Part shown: in pieces, positions 59,598 through 64,000 of the stretch
Layout of the letters: each line of letters begins with the position of its first letter
Position numbering within the stretch: position 1 is the first letter of the stretch
Translations under genes and position numbers: made by a program
Source of the DNA: Linepithema humile
Lineage: Eukaryota; Arthropoda; Insecta; Hymenoptera; Formicidae
Direction of reading: 5' to 3'
DNA length: 64,000 nucleotides
Assembly: GCF_040581485.1 (NCBI RefSeq)
Contig: NC_090129.1
Span: forward strand, 13,775,501-13,839,500
Notes under the pieces: generated by a model
What the model was told of the DNA's origin: nothing
Databases searched by the model: none
What the model saw: the letters and a program-made list of their open reading frames with translations, nothing else

Positions 59598-60055
59598 GGT
59601 GTCTGGCAATAATCGCCCCACCGGTCATATACAGGTAGAGGAGGTCAAATCGAGTAGAAAAGTCCTTTACCATTTTTTAATTTTCATAATAAGTACTGAG
59701 TAATTAACGAAAAAAGATCGGCGAATCCGCGCGAGTAAAGCGCGCGCGGTGAGAAGAACGTCCCACTGCTACGCGATCACTAGGACACAAGGATCTAGCG
59801 TTACGCGCCGCTCGTATGTTGCCATTGTCATTTGTAGAGCGCTCCTCCCAACGCTTCATCGCGCGCCTAGTGATCGCATAGCAGTGGGATGTCCTTCTCG
59901 CTGCGCGCGCTTTACTCGCGCGGATTCGCCGATCTTTTTTCGTTAATTACTCAGTACTTATTATGAAAATTAAAAAATGGTAAAGGACTTTTCTACTCGA
60001 TTTGACCTCCTCTACCTGTATATGACCGGTGGGGCGATTATTGCCAGACACCCTG
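59595..60055. mobile_element. 461 bp near-perfect palindromic MITE in a TA repeat
   Basis: Ends cagggtgtctggcaataatc and its exact complement; arms of about 190 bases are almost identical, including the GC-rich cgcgcgagtaaagcgcgcgc block. Only the centre (about 59790-59865) is unpaired. Flanked on both sides by TA repeats, as for TA-targeting elements. Arm identity suggests recent insertion or ongoing homogenisation. Confidence 0.93.
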
Positions 60056-60059
<4 letters not shown>

Positions 60060-60087
<28 letters not shown>

Positions 60088-60622
60088 TATACACATCTTT
60101 TTGTATATAACGAATATTTTTTGGAAGTATTTGGTTATGTTTTGCGACTGGAATATTGCGACTATTTCTTTTGTATAAAACCGTTTTACATGTAATAAAT
60201 TGTGGTTCTGTATGCGTATAATAGTAGCTTTTACTTTTAAATAAATTCATAATAAATTTTGAGAATAAATTTATTGTACTTTTTATTCAATCTATAATTT
60301 TAATTATAACCTAATCATAACCTAAAATATCCCGAAAATATTATCATAAAATGAGCTCATAAGTTGCAATAAATACACACATATCTTGTTATCATATTCT
60401 GAACTTCATATAACATACAACTTGCAATATCAGCTTGATCATCATGTGTGTATATATTATGTCCTTATTTTGTTGCATTTTATGGATGTCATAACATGAT
60501 TGCGTTCTGAGTAGCATATGAGCCCGCATCTGTGTCTATTCTTGTCATCATGTTTGCGAGATACATGAGTGCAATATGAGCTCATTATGCATATTTTTGT
60601 CTATCTGGGGAGTTATGGAGAT
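60060..60622. other. AT-rich spacer
   Basis: No gene. Loose repeats of a catatgag/atgagctcat type occur at 60350-60585. Confidence 0.4.
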
Positions 60623-60623
60623 T

Positions 60624-60948
60624 ACCCGGTAAAAAATTTCTCATATATAATCATGTAGCATTTAATAGAGTTATACAATATATTACATAATTGTATAAAA
60701 ATATGTATAATTATACATGCGACTGCAGTATAGAATTACATGTAAGTACTTTTTATACATACTTATATATAATGTCCACAATATTTTATATATAATTATA
60801 TATGAATCTCTGTTAGTCTAATATATGATTATGTATAAGTCTTGCATCATGTATAAACATATATAAGTAAGAAGCAAATTTCAGATATAGTCATACGCAA
60901 TTGTATATGATTTTGTATAAACGAGAAATTCTGGCTAATTGTGTCACT
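60624..60948. mobile_element. Possible MITE with TATATAA-rich interior
   Basis: Left ccggtaaaaaatttctcata resembles the reverse of the right end (tagccagaatttctcgttta). The interior is a degenerate array of tata(t)aat motifs. Limits and identity are uncertain. Confidence 0.4.
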
Positions 60949-61019
60949 TTTTCCTTAATTTCACTTAATGCCTTGATTTAGAAATATTTTACTTTTCTAA
61001 AAGTTTCTATACCTTTTTC

Positions 61020-61252
61020 TTATCGCGCGCGTGCATGCAAGAGAGGAATATAAACAAAATAAAATAAAAAAACATTATTTTACATTTATAAGAGATATAT
61101 GTTATTTATTGTATTTCTAAATAATATGAGAAAAATAAATAACATGAGATATAAATACATTTTATGAGTGATACAAATAGTTCGAAAATTAGTGCTTGGG
61201 GTATTTAAAGAAGAGATTTTTAAGAAAGGACTTTATCAAGTCACTCTTACTG
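61020..61252. other. Short AT-rich spacer
   Basis: Nothing recognised. Confidence 0.4.
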
Positions 61253-61869
61253 CCCATATAGCACAGAACATTGCAATTACATTGCAGCAATGTTACAATT
61301 TTGCAAGTTGCAATGTAATATTGTTGAGACATTATTGCAACCTGTAATTGTAATATTTCATGAGAATGTGACAGCAACATTCCAATAACATTGCAATAAC
61401 AATATTCGGTAATCGCTAGTTCGTTTGTTTACCGCTATGCGACGCGCGTTGCAAAATCTATCTCGTATTTAAGTTTTAGTCATGATGATTATATGAAACT
61501 TGCAAAGAGTGGCTAGTAAGATTAAAGACATAGTAATTATTTTTACCAGTTTAATTTTTCTGATACGACCTCAACACAGGGAATTCAGATATTGAACTGA
61601 TTGTTCAAAAATCGAACAGATAAATGTCCAAATAAATAAAAATATATGCAACATTATTCTAAGATTGCAATAACAATGCATTATTGCAAATTCATTACAT
61701 TGCAATATTACTGTAATATTTCGTTACAATCTTCCTAAAAGCGGACATTTTAACGTTGCTGCAATCCCACAGCAATAATGCAACAACATTTTGCAGTGAA
61801 TTTGCAATATTGCAACATTGCGATGAAAGATTGATGCAATGTGTATGCAATCTTTGTGTGCTTTATGGG
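61253..61869. mobile_element. 617 bp MITE with TTGCAATG subrepeats
   Basis: Left cccatatagcacagaacatt resembles the reverse of the right end (cccataaagcacacaaagat). The terminal 150 bases on each side are built from irregular TTGCAATG/CATTGCAA repeats pointing inwards; the middle (61405-61640) is unrelated single-copy sequence. Confidence 0.75.
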
Positions 61870-62077
61870 TATATATATATATAGGTACAACATAGTGAAA
61901 ATAATAATAAAATAATCTAAAAAAATAAAATAAAATACTTTATTATATTAATATTTACATTTAGTAACTTGAAGTTTAGGCTTGCAAATTTCAAAACGAT
62001 GGAATAGCAGGAGAATCTCAAGCCAAAGAAGATTGTAATTCTTGATATCTTTTATTAAAACCAATGTTTTAATTAAG

Positions 62078-62122
62078 CAGCATACGTTTCAGCTGATTAT
62101 TCAGCCATCTTCAGTGCTACCT
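62078..62122 (-). ncRNA. Hammerhead ribozyme-like motif (type I), apparently complete core
   Basis: On the minus strand: AAGGTAGCA, then core CTGAAGA, stem II GGCTGA/TCAGCT with loop ATAA, core GAAA, a minimal stem III C-G, UA, then TGCTGCTT. The flanking strands AAGGTAGCA and TGCTGCTT pair over about eight bases (two wobbles) to make an open stem I. CUGANGA and GAAA in this order are the invariant hammerhead residues; very short stem III and open stem I are known from ribozymes in Penelope-like retroelements and retrozymes. No reverse transcriptase is seen nearby, so it may be a 5'-truncated or solitary copy. Confidence 0.55.
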
Positions 62123-62918
62123 TTACAAAACTAAATAATTATATATCTTAGAAATTTTTTTATATAATTGAGGTCAAGATAATAAAAATTTTTACCTAAT
62201 GAGATAAATAACTAAATAAAATTATTTTTTTATCGCATACCTGTTTCTTAGAAGACCGTAAATTCAATTCTTCATTATTAATAAAAACTCTTATGAAGTG
62301 ATCACGATTGCGAGAATTTCTTATTGAGGTGTTGATCGAAAGTCACCATGTTCTCAACTGTGAGTTAATGTTAATTCTAAAATGTAAAAGGCGTGTGGGC
62401 AAAAAGGATATAAGAGAGGGAGGAACACAAGGAGAAGGAGTAACCAAATCTACAGCCGACAAGGAGAAAAATATTATTTTTCTACCTCTATAAAGTAGGC
62501 AATAAGTTGAGAATCGGAACATACGAATCAAAGAGCAAATCAGTGTCACTTTGTTTATTTAATCCGTGTGACTGTCTTTTTATGTTTATCATTTCAGAAG
62601 TTGATCTTCTGAAGTATGATTTTTCATTATCAACTATGCTAACTCCTTCTCAATTTACATTTAGCTTAATATTTTTATATGTTAAAAATTAAATTTTGTA
62701 AAAAGATTGCCAGAAGCAATAATTTGACGTAATAAATATGTGCTTTAAATTTCATAAATGAAAATTTCACTTACATTAGTGCAGATTATAGTTATTATTA
62801 TTTTTATACCGTACTTAATTGATACTAAGATACATTGTTAATTATTTTATTGAAAGATTTAGTCATTATTGTCTATTATTTTATTAAAAGATTTAGTTAT
62901 TATTGAATTTTTAAGCAC
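62123..62918. other. Spacer, no gene recognised
   Basis: Short frames only, including one with AKRGR-like basic residues near 62390 that has no family signature. Confidence 0.4.
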
Positions 62919-64000
62919 CTACTTTTTTTTCTCCAGCATTCGTCCATGTCTTAATGTCGCTTGCACGAGCCACTTTGAAGCATAGTTTGCAATATCAGAA
63001 TCTGTACAATTCTCGTACGTTAAACGTACAGCCTCTGAAACATTTATTAAAATTAATATTTTTAATATGATTAATATAAATAGGTTTAGATAAAATCACC
63101 AATATATTTGTATGTAAAATTTGCAAACTTATTACGTTTAATACATTTCGACAAAAGCAAATCGTTCAAGCTCTTTTTCTTTGCCTTGCCAGCCCAACTG
63201 TATTCCAGGGCAACTTCATTTGAAATAATCTTTTTCAAAATGTTAATAATTAATTCGTGACTGTCACGTCCTCCAATTCTGTTAAAGGAAGTTACATGTA
63301 AAAACACAATTTTTTATTATAATATTGTAATAATATTTCTTTGCAAAAAAATTAATGTAACTTGTACATTAAAAAACTTTAATATTTTCAATGAAATGAA
63401 TAAATATTTACCATTCGATTGAAAAAATCGTCATTTTCAAGATCACTTTCCATATTTTTAAGTTTCTCTTGAAATTTTAAAGGCAATGACACGAATTCTT
63501 CAAAAATTGACTTTTCTTTACTTTTCTGATCACTGCAGTTGTTTTCATTCCTTTCTTCTAGTTTCTCGAGTCTGTCATCAATGGATTTTAATTTTGCATA
63601 AATTTGATTTAACTTTCGCAATATTTCTGGTAGTATATCTGAAAAAAAGTAAACTAGAATACACTTTCGAACACAATACACAAAGAGATGAGTTTATTTT
63701 CTTCGCCAAAAGTTGATATAAATTTTTTAAGATTATTCACGTCTACGTCAAAACCATTAATCAAAATAAAAATATACATTTATTTTTAGCGACAAAAAAT
63801 GCACAAAGTACACGTATTCAATCACTTCTTTAAATTCAATCACTTCTTTAAATATCTATCAAATATACGTAATTTTTATTAGACTTAACGTGCAAAATTA
63901 TAAATATATTATACTAACTTTTGTTTGAGACCGAAGTAAAGGAAATGCTCTTCTGGCTATCGTGTTCTTTATTTACAACTTCTTCATTTTTTGACGATAA
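62919..64000 (-). CDS. DUF4806 partner gene, CMC copy D, 3' part
   Basis: Minus-strand exons: 64000-63919 (partial, donor gttagt), 63638-63412, 63278-63136 and 63034-62919 (stop TAG). Exon 63638-63412 is 227 bases, exactly as in copy A, and encodes ILPEILRKLNQIYAKL, a coiled-coil-like stretch with DDRLEKLEER, then LPLKFQEKLKNMESDL. The next encodes the DUF4806 core (GGRDSHELIINILKKIISNE and YSWAGKAKKKSLNDL), and the last encodes YENCTDSDIANYASKWLVQA. The junction between 63412 and 63278 does not keep phase with the visible acceptor; the homologous exon start would lie near 63307 without an AG, so an acceptor may be lost. By analogy with A and B the matching transposase should lie right of 64000. 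Confidence 0.75.

Noticed and set aside
61253..61869. CRISPR-like array of short TTGCAATG repeats
   Set aside because: Irregular spacing, both orientations, a eukaryotic context and inverted termini fit a MITE, not CRISPR.

Overview
This window is eukaryotic and almost certainly from an insect, most likely an ant or another hymenopteran. The sequence is AT-rich, genes are split by short GT-AG introns, a Ga12/13 (concertina) gene and a SERINC gene sit in CpG-richer promoters, and the transposon set (Tc1, mariner, hAT, CMC/CACTA-like elements with DUF4806 partner genes, and an errantivirus-like retroelement) is typical of arthropods. The species cannot be fixed from the sequence.

Host part (1-16 kb): the 5' half of a Ga12/13 gene lies on the minus strand with its promoter near 3.6-4.5 kb. 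Two foldback repeats sit in its first intron. A 2.18 kb nearly perfect palindrome (5042-7220) follows, then a short zeste/Myb-like gene remnant. A complete ten-exon SERINC gene (8794-13993, +, 456 aa) has introns swollen by a foldback MITE, a 721 bp hAT-type MITE with an 8 bp target duplication, and an internally deleted mariner.

Transposon part (17.5-64 kb): an hAT element (17555-27504, 8 bp duplication catgtgtg) was split by a 6.5 kb CMC/CACTA-like element (20246-26768, 2 bp duplication). That element carries a tnp2/DUF4218-type transposase and a second multi-exon gene ending in a DUF4806 domain. The same two-gene cassette recurs as copy B (minus, 29.4-34.8 kb), copy C (plus, 51.1-59.1 kb) and copy D (minus, running off the right end). 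In A and B the tiny first coding exon ends in a phase that joins either to the transposase or to the DUF4806 gene, suggesting one promoter and alternative splicing, as in maize En/Spm. Between the cassettes lie two near-identical Tc1 elements (one with an intact DD34E transposase), a 342 bp perfect GCAC microsatellite, several long-TIR MITEs, a broken Q/RGG-rich gene, an inverted tRNA-like repeat pair, a poly(A) retroposon and a 5'-truncated, heavily broken errantivirus-like element (44.8-51.1 kb) with a GC-rich antisense 144-codon ORF. Two hammerhead-ribozyme-like motifs occur (35.37 and 62.1 kb), one with an apparently complete core.

How it fits together: only the Ga12/13 and SERINC genes look like host genes. 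Everything right of about 16 kb is a nest of mobile elements inserted into each other, and the insertion order can be read from the target duplications and interrupted reading frames.
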